Shown here piece by piece: positions 45,703 through 58,303 of a stretch of 64,000 nt of DNA (position 1 is its first letter; every line of letters begins with the position of its first letter). This DNA comes from Palleronia pontilimi (GTDB lineage Bacteria; Pseudomonadota; Alphaproteobacteria; Rhodobacterales; Rhodobacteraceae), in the NCBI RefSeq assembly GCF_016412875.1, contig NZ_JAEKPD010000010.1:124001-188000 (forward strand), in the 5' to 3' direction. The notes under the pieces were generated by a model, which saw only the letters and a list, made by a program, of their open reading frames with translations, did not search any database and was not told the origin of the DNA. The position numbers were made by a program, and so were the translations under genes.

Positions 45703-46317
45703 ATGACCCCAGCCGATTTCGCCTTCTACCTGTTCGCCATCGCCGTCGTGGCGGCGGGGCTGTTCACCGTGATTGCGCGCAATCCGGTGCATTCGGTGCT
45801 GTGGCTGATCCTGGCCTTCCTGTCCTCGGCGGGTCTGTTCGTGCTGCTGGGCGCGGAATTCGTCGCCATGTTGCTGATCATCGTCTATGTGGGCGCCGTC
45901 GCGGTGTTGTTCCTGTTCGTCGTGATGATGCTGGACGTGGATTTCGCCGAGCTGAAGGCCGAGATGGCCAAGTACATGCCGCTGGCCCTGCTGATCGGGG
46001 TGGTGATCCTGATGCAGCTGGGCATCGCCCTTGGTGTCTGGCAGGTGTCGCCCCTGGCCGAACAGAACCTGGCCGCCCGGCCGCAGGACTTCTCGAACGC
46101 CGCCAATACCAACCTTCTGGGCCAGCTGATCTACGACGACTACCTGCTGTTGTTCCAGCTGGCGGGCCTGATCCTGCTGGTCGCCATGGTCGGTGCCATC
46201 GTGCTGACCTTGCGCCACCGCACCGACGTGAAGCGCCAGGACATCGTCGCCCAGATCATGCGCGACCCGGCCAAGGCGATGGAACTGAAGGACGTGAAAC
46301 CGGGGCAGGGGCTTTAG
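45703..46317 (+). CDS. nuoJ: NADH-quinone oxidoreductase subunit J
   Basis: Membrane subunit, 204 residues, five predicted helices. Family features: [27 protein letters not shown] at the N terminus, [31 protein letters not shown] (the pi-bulge helix that takes part in coupling) and [16 protein letters not shown]. Followed by a 24-codon reading frame and nuoK. Confidence 0.95.
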   Translation: MTPADFAFYLFAIAVVAAGLFTVIARNPVHSVLWLILAFLSSAGLFVLLGAEFVAMLLIIVYVGAVAVLFLFVVMMLDVDFAELKAEMAKYMPLALLIGVVILMQLGIALGVWQVSPLAEQNLAARPQDFSNAANTNLLGQLIYDDYLLLFQLAGLILLVAMVGAIVLTLRHRTDVKRQDIVAQIMRDPAKAMELKDVKPGQGL

Positions 46318-46320
46318 ACC

Positions 46321-46395
46321 ATGTCGAACACCACCATCATCGTCGTCATCGTGGCCGTCATCATCCTTCTGGGTGGCGGTTTCGCGTTCCTCTGA
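46321..46395 (+). CDS. 24-residue single-helix membrane peptide between nuoJ and nuoK
   Basis: ATG at 46321, TGA at 46393-46395, three bases after the nuoJ stop and 18 bases before nuoK. The peptide MSNTTIIVVIVAVIILLGGG followed by FAFL is almost entirely one hydrophobic helix. It is in the operon direction, fits exactly between two genes and has GC-rich third positions (GTC, ATC, GTG, CTG) like the neighbours, which argues for a real gene. A purine-rich GCAGGGG precedes it. Supernumerary single-helix subunits of complex I are a plausible analogy, but no homolog is known to me. Confidence 0.6.
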   Translation: MSNTTIIVVIVAVIILLGGGFAFL

Positions 46396-46413
46396 CATCA
46401 AAGGGCCCGCGCC

Positions 46414-46719
46414 ATGATCGGACTTGAGCACTACCTGACCGTCGCCGCCGCGCTGTTCGTCATCGGCATTTTCGGCCTGTTCCTGAACCGCAAGAACGTC
46501 ATCATCATCCTGATGAGCATCGAGCTGATGCTGCTGGCGGTGAACATCAACCTAGTGGCGTTCTCGGCGCATCTGGGCGACCTGGTGGGCCAGGTCTTCA
46601 CGCTGTTCGTGCTGACCGTGGCGGCGGCCGAGGCCGCGATCGGCCTGGCGATCCTGGTGTGCTTCTTCCGCAACCGGGGCACCATCGACGTCGAAGACGT
46701 CAACGTGATGAAGGGCTGA
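46414..46719 (+). CDS. nuoK: NADH-quinone oxidoreductase subunit K
   Basis: ND4L-type membrane subunit of 101 residues, three helices. The two conserved helix glutamates are visible in [17 protein letters not shown] and [16 protein letters not shown], which take part in the proton path. Normal length. Confidence 0.96.
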   Translation: MIGLEHYLTVAAALFVIGIFGLFLNRKNVIIILMSIELMLLAVNINLVAFSAHLGDLVGQVFTLFVLTVAAAEAAIGLAILVCFFRNRGTIDVEDVNVMKG

Positions 46720-46725
46720 CGCGAC

Positions 46726-48951
46726 ATGGCAACGATCATCCTGTTCGCGCCGCTGATCGGCGCGCTGATCTGCGGCTTCGGCTGGCGGATCATCGGTGAA
46801 AAGCCCGCCCAATGGGTGTCCACGGGCCTGCTGTTTCTGGCCGCGTTCCTGTCGTGGATCGTGTTCCTGACCCATGACGGCACCACCCAGCAGATCCCGA
46901 TCCTGCGCTGGATCGAAAGCGGCACCCTGGCCACCGACTGGGCGATCCGGCTGGACCGGCTGACGGCGATCATGCTGATCGTCATCACCACAGTGTCGGC
47001 CTTGGTGCACCTCTATTCCTTTGGCTACATGGCCCACGACGAGAACTTCAAGGAAGGCGAAAGCTACCGCCCCCGGTTCTTCGCGTACCTGTCGTTCTTC
47101 ACCTTCGCCATGCTGATGCTGGTGACCGCCGACAACCTGATCCAGATGTTCTTCGGCTGGGAAGGCGTGGGCGTCGCGTCCTATCTTCTGATCGGTTTCT
47201 ACTACCGCAAGCCGAGTGCCAATGCCGCCGCGATCAAGGCATTCGTCGTGAACCGGGTGGGCGATTTCGGCTTCGCGCTGGGGATCTTCGCGCTGTTCTT
47301 CATGGTCGACAGCGTGAACTTGGACGACATCTTCGCTGCCGGGCCGCAGCTGGCCGAGACGCAGCTGACCTTCCTGTGGCGCGACTGGACCGCGTCCGAG
47401 GTCATCGCCGTGCTGCTGTTCATCGGCGCCATGGGCAAATCGGCCCAGCTGTTCCTGCACACCTGGCTGCCCGACGCGATGGAAGGTCCGACGCCTGTGT
47501 CGGCCCTGATCCACGCGGCGACCATGGTGACCGCCGGCGTTTTCCTGGTCTGCCGCATGTCGCCGATCATGGAATACGCCCCAAGTGCGACCGCCTTCGT
47601 GACGGTGATCGGTGCGTCGACCGCGTTCTTCGCCGCTACCGTGGGTCTCGTTCAGAACGACATCAAGCGCGTCATCGCCTATTCGACCTGTTCGCAGCTG
47701 GGCTATATGTTCGTGGCCGCAGGCGTGGGCGTCTATTCGGTCGCGATGTTCCACCTGTTCACCCACGCCTTCTTCAAGGCGATGCTTTTCCTGGGCGCGG
47801 GGTCGGTGATCCACGGGATGCACCACGAGCAGGACATGCGGAACTATGGCGGGCTGAAGGACAAGCTGCCCTACACGTTCCTCGCCATGCTGATCGGCAC
47901 GCTGGCCATCACCGGCGTCGGCATCCCGCTGACCCATATCGGCTTCGCGGGCTTCCTGTCCAAGGACGCCGTGATCGAATCCGCCTTCGGCGCGCAGTCG
48001 CAGCCGGGCATGTACGCTTTCTGGCTGCTGGTGCTCGCGGCGGCCATGACCAGCTTCTACAGCTGGCGGTTGATGTTTCTGACCTTCTGGGGCGATCCGC
48101 GCGGCGACAAGCACACCCATGAACACGCGCACGAATCGCCCATGGTGATGCTGGCGCCGCTGGGCGTGCTGGCGCTCGGGTCGGTGCTGGCGGGCATGAT
48201 CTGGTACGGGTCGTTCTTCGGGGACCACGCGCAGGTGAACCGCTTCTTCGGCATCCCCGAGCATTCCGAGGCAGCCGAGGACCATGGCGAAGAGGGTGCG
48301 TCAGCGACCGAAGAGCAAGCCGCCAGCGGCTCCGAGACCGCCGCCGGTTCGACGGACGACGCGGGCGAAGGCGTCGGCGAAGCGGTCGAGGAGCTGGCCC
48401 AGGGCGACGTGACCGAGGCCGTGGACGACGCCACCGAGCCGACCGAGGATTCCCACGCGGCCGACGCCACCCATGGCGAGGTCATGGCGGGCGGCTGGGA
48501 AGCAGGCGCCATCTACATGGCTCCCGAAAATCACGTGATGGACGATGCCCACCACGCCCCGACCTGGGTCAAGGTCAGCCCGTTCTTCGCCATGCTGCTG
48601 GGGCTTGGACTGTCGTGGCTGATGTATATCCGCCGTCCCGACTTGCCGGGTCGCCTGGCCGAAAGCCAGCCGTTCCTCTACCAGTTCCTGCTGAACAAGT
48701 GGTATTTCGACGAGATCTACGACGCCGTCTTCGTGAGGCCCGCAAAGAAGATCGGCCGTTTCCTGTGGACGCGCGGCGACGGCGCGGTGATCGACGGCGG
48801 CATCAACGGCGTGGCCATGGGGCTGATCCCGTTGCTGACCCGCTATGCAGGCCGGGCGCAGTCGGGGTATCTGTTCCACTACGCCTTCGCCATGGTGCTG
48901 GGCATCGCCCTGCTGATCACCTGGATGACGCTTGGCGGAGGGGCCGAATAA
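46726..48951 (+). CDS. nuoL: NADH-quinone oxidoreductase subunit L with acidic insertion
   Basis: Antiporter-like proton-pumping subunit with the long lateral helix; 741 residues against 613 in E. coli. The core has [52 protein letters not shown] and [22 protein letters not shown]. Extra length comes mainly from a hydrophilic segment at about 510-587, very rich in Glu/Asp/Ala/Ser/Thr (for example [20 protein letters not shown]), preceded at about 459 by a His-rich loop [12 protein letters not shown]. The C-terminal helix is intact. Confidence 0.96.
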   Translation: MATIILFAPLIGALICGFGWRIIGEKPAQWVSTGLLFLAAFLSWIVFLTHDGTTQQIPILRWIESGTLATDWAIRLDRLTAIMLIVITTVSALVHLYSFGYMAHDENFKEGESYRPRFFAYLSFFTFAMLMLVTADNLIQMFFGWEGVGVASYLLIGFYYRKPSANAAAIKAFVVNRVGDFGFALGIFALFFMVDSVNLDDIFAAGPQLAETQLTFLWRDWTASEVIAVLLFIGAMGKSAQLFLHTWLPDAMEGPTPVSALIHAATMVTAGVFLVCRMSPIMEYAPSATAFVTVIGASTAFFAATVGLVQNDIKRVIAYSTCSQLGYMFVAAGVGVYSVAMFHLFTHAFFKAMLFLGAGSVIHGMHHEQDMRNYGGLKDKLPYTFLAMLIGTLAITGVGIPLTHIGFAGFLSKDAVIESAFGAQSQPGMYAFWLLVLAAAMTSFYSWRLMFLTFWGDPRGDKHTHEHAHESPMVMLAPLGVLALGSVLAGMIWYGSFFGDHAQVNRFFGIPEHSEAAEDHGEEGASATEEQAASGSETAAGSTDDAGEGVGEAVEELAQGDVTEAVDDATEPTEDSHAADATHGEVMAGGWEAGAIYMAPENHVMDDAHHAPTWVKVSPFFAMLLGLGLSWLMYIRRPDLPGRLAESQPFLYQFLLNKWYFDEIYDAVFVRPAKKIGRFLWTRGDGAVIDGGINGVAMGLIPLLTRYAGRAQSGYLFHYAFAMVLGIALLITWMTLGGGAE

Positions 48952-50505
<1,554 letters not shown>

Positions 50506-50516
50506 GGATCCCGCGT

Positions 50517-51956
50517 ATGAGCTCTGCCGATTTCGCCATTCTCGCGCCCGAGATCGTCCTGTCGATCTACGCGATGCTGGGCCTTCTGGCCGCAGTTTAT
50601 ACCGTGAAGGACGGGCTGGCCGCGGCGCTGGTCTGGTCCACGGCGACCTTGTTCGTGGTGCTGGCGGCGTGGATCGGGCTTTCGGGATCGGGCGACAACG
50701 TGGCCTTCAACGGGATGTTCCACGACGACGCCTTCTCGCGGTTCGCCAAGGTCACGATCCTGCTGTCGGCGGCCGCCGTGCTGCTGATGAGCCAGGAATA
50801 CATGGCCCGTCGCGGCCTGTTACGGTTCGAGTTCCCGCTGCTGGTGGCGCTGGCCGCCGTGGGCATGATGGTCATGGTCAGCGCGGGCGACCTGATGGCG
50901 CTTTACATGGGGCTCGAGCTGCAATCCCTCTCGCTCTATGTCGTCGCTGCCCTGCGCCGCGACAGCGTGAAATCCACCGAGGCGGGACTGAAATACTTCG
51001 TGCTGGGCGCGCTGTCGTCGGGCCTGCTGCTCTACGGCGCGTCGCTGACCTACGGCTTCGCGGGCACGACGCTCTTCTCGGGCATCATCGCCTCGGCGGG
51101 CGAGGGCACGGCGTCGCTGGGCCTGCTTTTCGGCTTGGTGTTCATCGCCGCGGGCCTGGCCTTCAAGGTCAGCGCCGCGCCCTTCCACATGTGGACACCC
51201 GATGTCTACGAAGGCTCGCCCACGCCGGTCACCGCCTTCTTCGCCACCGCCCCCAAGGTGGCTGCCATGGGCCTGATGGCGCGCGTCGTCCACGACGCCT
51301 TCGGCGGCGTCAGCGCGGACTGGACGCAGGTGCTGGCGGCGCTGTCGGTGGCGTCGATGTTCCTGGGCGCCATCGCGGCCATCGGGCAGACCGATATCAA
51401 GCGGCTGATGGCCTATTCGTCGATCAATCACATGGGCTTCGCGCTGATGGGGCTGGCCAGCGGCAGCGCCTTCGGGGTGCAGGCGATGCTGGTCTACATG
51501 GCGATCTACGTCACCATGAATATCGGCACCTTCGCCTTCATCCTGACCATGGAAAAGGACGGCGTTCCGGTCGTGCGTATCGACGCGCTGAACAATTACG
51601 CCAAACGCGAGCCGACGAAGGCGCTGGCGGTCCTGATCCTGATGTTCTCCATGGCAGGCGTGCCGCCGCTGGTGGGCTTTTTCGGCAAGTTCTACGTGCT
51701 GACGGCCGCGGTGGATGCGGGCATGGCGTGGCTTGCGGTGCTGGGCGTGATCGCATCGGCCATCGCCGCGTATTACTACCTGCGGATCGTCTACTACATG
51801 TATTTCGGCGTCGAGTCGGATGCACTGAATGGCGGCAAGTCCCCGATCCTGTGGGGCTTCCTGATGGTATCGGCGGCGGCCATGGTGGTGGGCGTCATCA
51901 ACCTCTTCGGGATCGAGGGCGCGGCGGCGCTGGCGGCGGAAACCCTTGTCAACTGA
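50517..51956 (+). CDS. nuoN: NADH-quinone oxidoreductase subunit N
   Basis: Third antiporter-like subunit, 479 residues. Conserved [48 protein letters not shown] and [20 protein letters not shown]. It is the last of the 14 core genes; its stop lies inside the birA start region (11-bp overlap), so birA is translationally coupled to complex I. Confidence 0.97.
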   Translation: MSSADFAILAPEIVLSIYAMLGLLAAVYTVKDGLAAALVWSTATLFVVLAAWIGLSGSGDNVAFNGMFHDDAFSRFAKVTILLSAAAVLLMSQEYMARRGLLRFEFPLLVALAAVGMMVMVSAGDLMALYMGLELQSLSLYVVAALRRDSVKSTEAGLKYFVLGALSSGLLLYGASLTYGFAGTTLFSGIIASAGEGTASLGLLFGLVFIAAGLAFKVSAAPFHMWTPDVYEGSPTPVTAFFATAPKVAAMGLMARVVHDAFGGVSADWTQVLAALSVASMFLGAIAAIGQTDIKRLMAYSSINHMGFALMGLASGSAFGVQAMLVYMAIYVTMNIGTFAFILTMEKDGVPVVRIDALNNYAKREPTKALAVLILMFSMAGVPPLVGFFGKFYVLTAAVDAGMAWLAVLGVIASAIAAYYYLRIVYYMYFGVESDALNGGKSPILWGFLMVSAAAMVVGVINLFGIEGAAALAAETLVN

Positions 51957-52683
51957 GCCCGTCTGGCCCGAAGGCTACGCCCAGATCGTTCGCGAAACCG
52001 TCGACAGCACCAATGCCGAGGGGCTGCGGCTGGCGGGTGAGCTGGAATATCCGACTTGGATCCTCGGACTTGAGCAGACCGGTGCGCGCGGGCGCCGCGG
52101 CCACGGCTGGCAGACCCCGCGGGGCAATTTCGCGGCCACGCTGATGCTGCGCCCCACGGGCACCGCCGGTTGGGCCGCCCTGCGCAGCTTCATGGCGGCC
52201 AATGCGCTGTTCGAGACGCTGGCGCTGTATATGGACCGGTCGCGGCTGGCGCTGAAATGGCCCAACGACGTGCTGCTGGACGGGGGCAAGGTGGCTGGCA
52301 TCCTGCTCGAGACGACCAGCAACGGCAGCCAGATCGATTGGCTGGCCATCGGGATCGGCGTGAACCTGGCGCACGTGCCGCCGGGCATCCGGGACGCCGC
52401 CTTCCCGCCCGTCGCGATGGACGAGGCCCCCGATCCCGAAGACTTCCTGCTGCGGCTTGCGGGTCATTACGCGACGCAGGAAAGCATCCTGGAGCAGCTG
52501 GGCTTCGAGCCGATCCGCGAGAAATGGCTGCGCCACGCCGCCCGCCTGGGCGAGGTCATCACCGCCGATACCGGGCAGGAAGAACTGACCGGCGTCTTCC
52601 GCACCATCGACGAGGCCGGGCAGCTGATCCTGGACACCCCCCAGGGCGAGCGCCGCATCGCCGCCGCCGATATCTTCTTCTAG
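51946..52683 (+). CDS. birA: Biotin--[acetyl-CoA-carboxylase] ligase
   Basis: Attaches biotin to carboxylase carrier domains. 245 residues, catalytic and C-terminal domains only; the DNA-binding repressor domain of E. coli BirA is missing, so it cannot regulate biotin genes. Motifs: [29 protein letters not shown] (biotinyl-AMP loop), [20 protein letters not shown]. The TTG start at 51946 overlaps nuoN by 11 bp. A likely target encoded in the window is the MccA-like subunit. Confidence 0.93.
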   Translation: MSTEPVWPEGYAQIVRETVDSTNAEGLRLAGELEYPTWILGLEQTGARGRRGHGWQTPRGNFAATLMLRPTGTAGWAALRSFMAANALFETLALYMDRSRLALKWPNDVLLDGGKVAGILLETTSNGSQIDWLAIGIGVNLAHVPPGIRDAAFPPVAMDEAPDPEDFLLRLAGHYATQESILEQLGFEPIREKWLRHAARLGEVITADTGQEELTGVFRTIDEAGQLILDTPQGERRIAAADIFF

Positions 52684-52695
52684 GGGGCGGGGAGG

Positions 52696-53472
52696 ATGCT
52701 TCTGGCGATTGATTGCGGCAACACGAACACGGTGTTTGCGCTGTGGGACGGGACCGAGTTCCTGGCCACCTGGCGCTGCTCGACGGAATGGCGACGGACG
52801 GCGGACGAATATTACGTCTGGCTGAAGACGCTGATGAAGCTGGAAGGCATCGACGTGACGGTGACCGAGGTCATCGTCAGTTCGACCGTGCCCCGCGTGG
52901 TCTTCAACCTCCGGATCCTGTGCAACCGCTACTTCGACTGCCGCCCCTACGTCGTGGGCAAGCCGGACTGCGCGCTGCCCATCGGCGTCCGCGTGGACGA
53001 AGGCACGGCAGTGGGGCCCGACCGGCTGGTGAACACCGCGGGCGGGTTCGATCTGCATGGCGGCGATCTGATCGTGGTGGATTTCGGCACCGCGACCACC
53101 TTCGACGTGGTGGGACGTGACGGCGCCTATGAGGGTGGCGTGATCGCACCGGGTGTGAATCTGTCGCTGCAGGCCCTACATGAGGCAGCAGCGGCCTTGC
53201 CCCTGGTGGACATCACTAAGCCGAACCAGGTGGTGGGCAAGAACACCGTCGATTGCATGCAATCAGGGATATTCTGGGGCTATGTGGGCCTCATCAACGG
53301 GGTGGTCGAGCGTATCCGCGAGGAGCGCGCCCGCCCCATGAAAGTTATCGGAACGGGCGGGCTGGCGCCATTATTCCAGCAAGGGGACGCGTCGTTCGAC
53401 GTGTTCGAAGACAATCTGACGATGCACGGACTGACCGTGATCTATCGCCATAACAAGGACTTGGAAAACTAG
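52696..53472 (+). CDS. coaX: Type III pantothenate kinase
   Basis: First step of coenzyme A synthesis. 258 residues with the ASKHA fold: LLAIDCGNTNTVFALWDG (phosphate 1), GPDRLVNTAGGF, LIVVDFGTATTFDVV (phosphate 2) and VIGTGGLAPLF (adenosine). Type III enzymes are not feedback-inhibited by CoA and need a monovalent cation. Twelve bases after birA and one base before rnj, so part of the same run of genes. Confidence 0.95.
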   Translation: MLLAIDCGNTNTVFALWDGTEFLATWRCSTEWRRTADEYYVWLKTLMKLEGIDVTVTEVIVSSTVPRVVFNLRILCNRYFDCRPYVVGKPDCALPIGVRVDEGTAVGPDRLVNTAGGFDLHGGDLIVVDFGTATTFDVVGRDGAYEGGVIAPGVNLSLQALHEAAAALPLVDITKPNQVVGKNTVDCMQSGIFWGYVGLINGVVERIREERARPMKVIGTGGLAPLFQQGDASFDVFEDNLTMHGLTVIYRHNKDLEN

Positions 53473-53473
53473 T

Positions 53474-55141
53474 ATGAGCAAGGAACGACTGATCTATCTC
53501 CCCCTCGGAGGCGCGGGGGAGATCGGAATGAATTGTTACGTCTATGGCTACGGCGCACCGGACAAGGAACGGCTGATCGTGGTCGATCTGGGCGTGACGT
53601 TCCCGGACATGGACACGACACCGGGGGTGGACCTGATCTTCCCGGACGTGACGTGGCTGGAAGAGCGCCGCGACCGGATTGAAGGCATCTTCATCACCCA
53701 CGCCCACGAGGATCACGTGGGTGCCATCGGCCATTTGTGGTCGAAGCTGGACGCGCCGGTCTATGCCCGCGCCTTCACGGCCCACCACGCGCGCCGCAAG
53801 ATGGAAGAGCAGGGGCACAATCCCGACAAGGTGCAGGTCATGGGCATCTGGCCCGAGATGCGTCAGTTCGGGCCGTTCAATATCGGTTTCCTGCCGGTGT
53901 CGCACTCGATCCCCGAAAGCTCGGCCATGGTGATCGAAACCAAGGGCGGCCGCGTAATCCATACCGGCGATTTCAAGATCGACTACGACCCCGGCGTGGG
54001 CGAGGCCTTCGATCGCGACCTGTGGGCCGAGGCATCGAAAGGCGGCGTGAAGGCGCTGGTCTGCGATTCGACCAACATCTTCTCGGGGACGGAAGGGCGC
54101 AGCGAATCGTCGCTGGCGCCCGAGATCACCCGCATGGTGGCCGAACAGCCGGGCATGGTGGTGGCGACCACTTTCGCGTCGAACGTGGCGCGGGTGAAGA
54201 CGCTGGCCGAAGCGGGCATCGCCGCGGGCCGATCGGTCTGCCTGATGGGCCGTGCCATGCGCCGGATGATCGAGGCTTCGGTGGAAACCGGGGTGCTGCA
54301 CGACTTCCCGTCGACGATCCAGCCAGAGGACGCGCGCGAATTGCCGCGCGAGAACTTGATGCTGATCGTCACCGGTAGCCAGGGCGAACGACGGGCCGCC
54401 TCGGCGCAGCTGGCGCGCGGCAAGTACATGGGCCTGACCCTGGCCGAGGGCGACACGTTCCTGTTCTCGTCGAAGACCATTCCCGGCAACGAGCGGGGCG
54501 TGATCTCGATCATGAACCAGTTTTCCGAGCAGGGCGTGGACGTCGTGGACGATGATGGCGGGCGCTACCACGTGTCGGGCCACGCCAACCGGCCCGATAT
54601 CCAGGCGATGCACGATCTGGTGAAGCCGCAGATGGTGATCCCGATGCACGGCGAACACCGGCACCTGCGCGAACACGTGAAGCTGGCCAAGTCCGGTGGC
54701 CGCGCCGGTGTGCTGGCGCCCAACGGCACCTGCGTCTCGCTGTCGGGCAACAAGCCCGAGGTCGTGGAATATGTCGAGACAGGCCGCGTTTACCTGGACG
54801 GGGCGGTGCAGGTCGGTGCGCTGGACGGCATCGTGCGCGACCGGATCCGCATGGCGCTGAATGGCCACGCGGTGGTGACCATGATCATCGACGAAGACGA
54901 CGCTCCGCTGGGCGATCCGTGGGTCGAGCTGATGGGCCTGCCCGACAAGGGCCGGTCGAACACGTCGCTGGTCGACGTGATGGAAGCCGATCTCGGCCAG
55001 TTCCTGCAGCGCGCCAATGACAAGACGCTGATGGACGACGCCAAGCTGGAGGACGAGCTGCGCAAGGTCGCGCGGCAGACCGCGCTGGACGAGATCGGGC
55101 GCAAGCCCGAGGTGACAGTCGTGGTGTCGCGCCTGAACTGA
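53474..55141 (+). CDS. rnj: Ribonuclease J
   Basis: Metallo-beta-lactamase/beta-CASP ribonuclease with 5'-exonuclease and endonuclease activity for mRNA decay and rRNA processing. 555 residues. N-terminal LPLGGAGEIGMNCYVYGYG, metal ligands in THAHEDHVGAIGHLW (His76, His78, Asp80, His81), VSHSIPES, HTGDFKIDYDP, then beta-CASP motifs including ITGSQGE-like IVTGSQGERRA and HVSGHANRPD; MHGEHRHLREH supplies late His ligands. One base after coaX. The last gene of the nuo-birA-coaX-rnj run; a repeat/hairpin element follows. Confidence 0.95.
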   Translation: MSKERLIYLPLGGAGEIGMNCYVYGYGAPDKERLIVVDLGVTFPDMDTTPGVDLIFPDVTWLEERRDRIEGIFITHAHEDHVGAIGHLWSKLDAPVYARAFTAHHARRKMEEQGHNPDKVQVMGIWPEMRQFGPFNIGFLPVSHSIPESSAMVIETKGGRVIHTGDFKIDYDPGVGEAFDRDLWAEASKGGVKALVCDSTNIFSGTEGRSESSLAPEITRMVAEQPGMVVATTFASNVARVKTLAEAGIAAGRSVCLMGRAMRRMIEASVETGVLHDFPSTIQPEDARELPRENLMLIVTGSQGERRAASAQLARGKYMGLTLAEGDTFLFSSKTIPGNERGVISIMNQFSEQGVDVVDDDGGRYHVSGHANRPDIQAMHDLVKPQMVIPMHGEHRHLREHVKLAKSGGRAGVLAPNGTCVSLSGNKPEVVEYVETGRVYLDGAVQVGALDGIVRDRIRMALNGHAVVTMIIDEDDAPLGDPWVELMGLPDKGRSNTSLVDVMEADLGQFLQRANDKTLMDDAKLEDELRKVARQTALDEIGRKPEVTVVVSRLN

Positions 55142-55150
55142 CATGTTGGA

Positions 55151-55211
55151 GGGGGCCTTGCGCCCCCGCCGCTGGCGCGGCCCCCCGCAAGGTATTTCGG
55201 GAAAGATGAAG
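55151..55211 (+). repeat. Intergenic repeat, copy 2 (G-rich hairpin plus conserved 22-mer)
   Basis: GGGGGC-CTTGC-GCCCCC hairpin (55151-55167), a C-rich spacer, and the 22-nt element starting AGGTATTTCGGG (55190-55211), identical to 16851-16872. It sits nine bases after the rnj stop, before a convergent gene, so it may also end the operon transcript. Confidence 0.8.
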
Positions 55212-55212
55212 T

Positions 55213-55848
55213 CTAGTCACTGTCGTGGCAGAGGTAGACCGCGCCGCCGACGGCCACGACGCTGACGGCGGCGGCCCCGGCCAGGGCAGGGGCTGCCAGG
55301 GCTGCCGACAGGGCCGTGCCCGCGCCCGTGCCCAGGCTGGACAGCACCGACGCCGCGCTGCCCGACACCATGGCGGCACCGGACGCGTGCAGCACGGCGC
55401 TGGTGCGGCTTTCGCCCTCGCGGCGGTTGGTGACGATATCGGTGGCCGCGCCGGCGACGTTGAGCGCCCCGTCCTTTGCGGCATTCACGCGGTCGCAGGT
55501 GGTCACCGCGCAGCGGCCGCGGAACGTCCGCTCGCCCGGAACCAGCAGATAACCCAGCAAATCGTCGGGCAGCAGGCAGTAGCCGCTGAGATCCTCGTCG
55601 GGAACTTCGTTTGCCAGGAATGCGATCAGCGTTTCGCTGTCGCAGGCAGGCGGGCGGCCGAGCACCTTGTCGACGCCCAAGCCCGCCCAGCGCGCGCCGC
55701 GTTCCCGCAGGGACGGCGTTTCCGGCGCGACCGCCAGCGCGTCGCGGTCGATGAGGATCTCGGTGGAATTGACGTCGGCGCGGCAGATGTCTTCGGCCAG
55801 GGCCGGGAAAGCGCAGCAAAGAAGGGCTGTCAGAAGGGCATATCTCAT
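55213..55848 (-). CDS. Exported protein of unknown function, 211 aa
   Basis: Signal peptide RYALLTALLCCAFPALA, then a Cys-containing mature part (DICRADVNSTEILIDRD, PPACDSETLIAFLANEVPDED, SGYCLLPDDLLGYLLVPG, GRCAVTTCDRV) with at least six cysteines. A long Ala/Gly/Ser-rich C-terminal stretch (AALAAPALAGAAAVSVVAVG) could be a membrane helix ending GAVYLCHDSD. ATG 55848 is used; TTG 55857 is possible. No family recognised. Convergent with rnj, just before the helicase gene's end. Confidence 0.72.
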   Translation of the reverse strand: MRYALLTALLCCAFPALAEDICRADVNSTEILIDRDALAVAPETPSLRERGARWAGLGVDKVLGRPPACDSETLIAFLANEVPDEDLSGYCLLPDDLLGYLLVPGERTFRGRCAVTTCDRVNAAKDGALNVAGAATDIVTNRREGESRTSAVLHASGAAMVSGSAASVLSSLGTGAGTALSAALAAPALAGAAAVSVVAVGGAVYLCHDSD

Positions 55849-55858
55849 GCCCTTCAAA

Positions 55859-57325
<1,467 letters not shown>

Positions 57326-57386
57326 GTGCGTCCGATTTTCTGCGGCCTCGGCCGCAAGTTCAGGACGAATTGGCCGCCCCGCTTCC

Positions 57387-57407
57387 CGACCGCGCGCATC
57401 GCGGTCG
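57387..57407 (-). promoter_or_regulatory. Hairpin in the leader of the RNA helicase gene
   Basis: CGACCGCG (57387-57394) with CGCGGTCG (57400-57407), 5-nt loop, about 60 bases upstream of the helicase start in the 113-bp gap. Helicase leaders are often structured for cold or autoregulation; here that is only a possibility. Confidence 0.35.
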
Positions 57408-57438
57408 CGCGGGTAGCTACCGCGGATGGCCCACTCCG

Positions 57439-58194
57439 TCAATCGTGACGGATCGGCGCAGGGATCGGCGGAGTTTGGCGGTCGCCCCAGACGAGCCCGC
57501 GATAGTCGAAACCGCGCTCGATCGTCGGCTTCACGATGCGGAAATAGGGTGACAGGTCGAAATCCCGGGGCACGAACAGCGAATGGTGGCGGATATGAAG
57601 GATCTCGGCCCGACCGTCGGGGGCCAGACCATGGTTCAGCGGCAGGATCGGATAGCGCACGCATTGGAAGGCCTCAGCGATGACGGTCGAGCACAAGGCC
57701 CGTGTCGGATCGCCCGAGCCCAGTGCCAGCATCCGCCGCCGGAAGCGCCGGGGAACGGGCGGGCGCGGCATCAGGTAGCGGGCCAGGTCCACGATGTTCT
57801 TCAGGTCGTACATCTTGCCCACGGCGGCCCGCATGTGCCCGACCACCCTGTCGCGCGCGGCGGAGTCCAGATCGACGGGTCGGCAGATCCGTGTGTTCAT
57901 ATGGCCGTATTTGCTCAGCGGCGCGTAATGCACGCCGCCCTGCAGGTCCGCCTCGATCAGGTCGCGGTCCGGCCCGTCGCCCACGAAGAAGGCGGCATGC
58001 GACCAGGTCGAGGTCGTCAGGTACTTGATCGCCGTCGAAATGCGCGTGTCGCCCTCGACAAGCAGCACATCGGCGGGCTGCATTTCGGCGCACAGCTCGT
58101 CATGCGGGGTCACGTCGAAGCTTTCATACACCGCGACACGCTGTTCGAGGTATCGGGCCAGCACCCGGCCCAGTCGGGTTCGGATCGGTGTCAT
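57439..58194 (-). CDS. YiiX/YebB-like NlpC/P60 cysteine hydrolase
   Basis: 251 residues in the permuted papain-like hydrolase family. The conserved opening is DVLLVEGDTRISTAIKYLT followed by STWSHAAFFVGDG, whose His is catalytic, and the nucleophile Cys is in ALCSTVIAEAFQ at about 180. The acidic/aromatic segment DLIEADLQGGVHYAPLSKY lies between. No signal peptide, so probably cytoplasmic or membrane-associated. ATG 58194 chosen; the frame is open 13 codons further up. Substrate unknown (peptide or lipid amide). Confidence 0.82.
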   Translation of the reverse strand: MTPIRTRLGRVLARYLEQRVAVYESFDVTPHDELCAEMQPADVLLVEGDTRISTAIKYLTTSTWSHAAFFVGDGPDRDLIEADLQGGVHYAPLSKYGHMNTRICRPVDLDSAARDRVVGHMRAAVGKMYDLKNIVDLARYLMPRPPVPRRFRRRMLALGSGDPTRALCSTVIAEAFQCVRYPILPLNHGLAPDGRAEILHIRHHSLFVPRDFDLSPYFRIVKPTIERGFDYRGLVWGDRQTPPIPAPIRHD

Positions 58195-58303
58195 GCCGCT
58201 GCCTTTCGCCCTTTTTGACGGCTGCCGGATCATAGCACAGTGGCCTCAAAACGGCGCGTTTTCGGGCGTGGCGCCAAGGGGACGCGGTCCCCGCTACCGG
58301 CGG

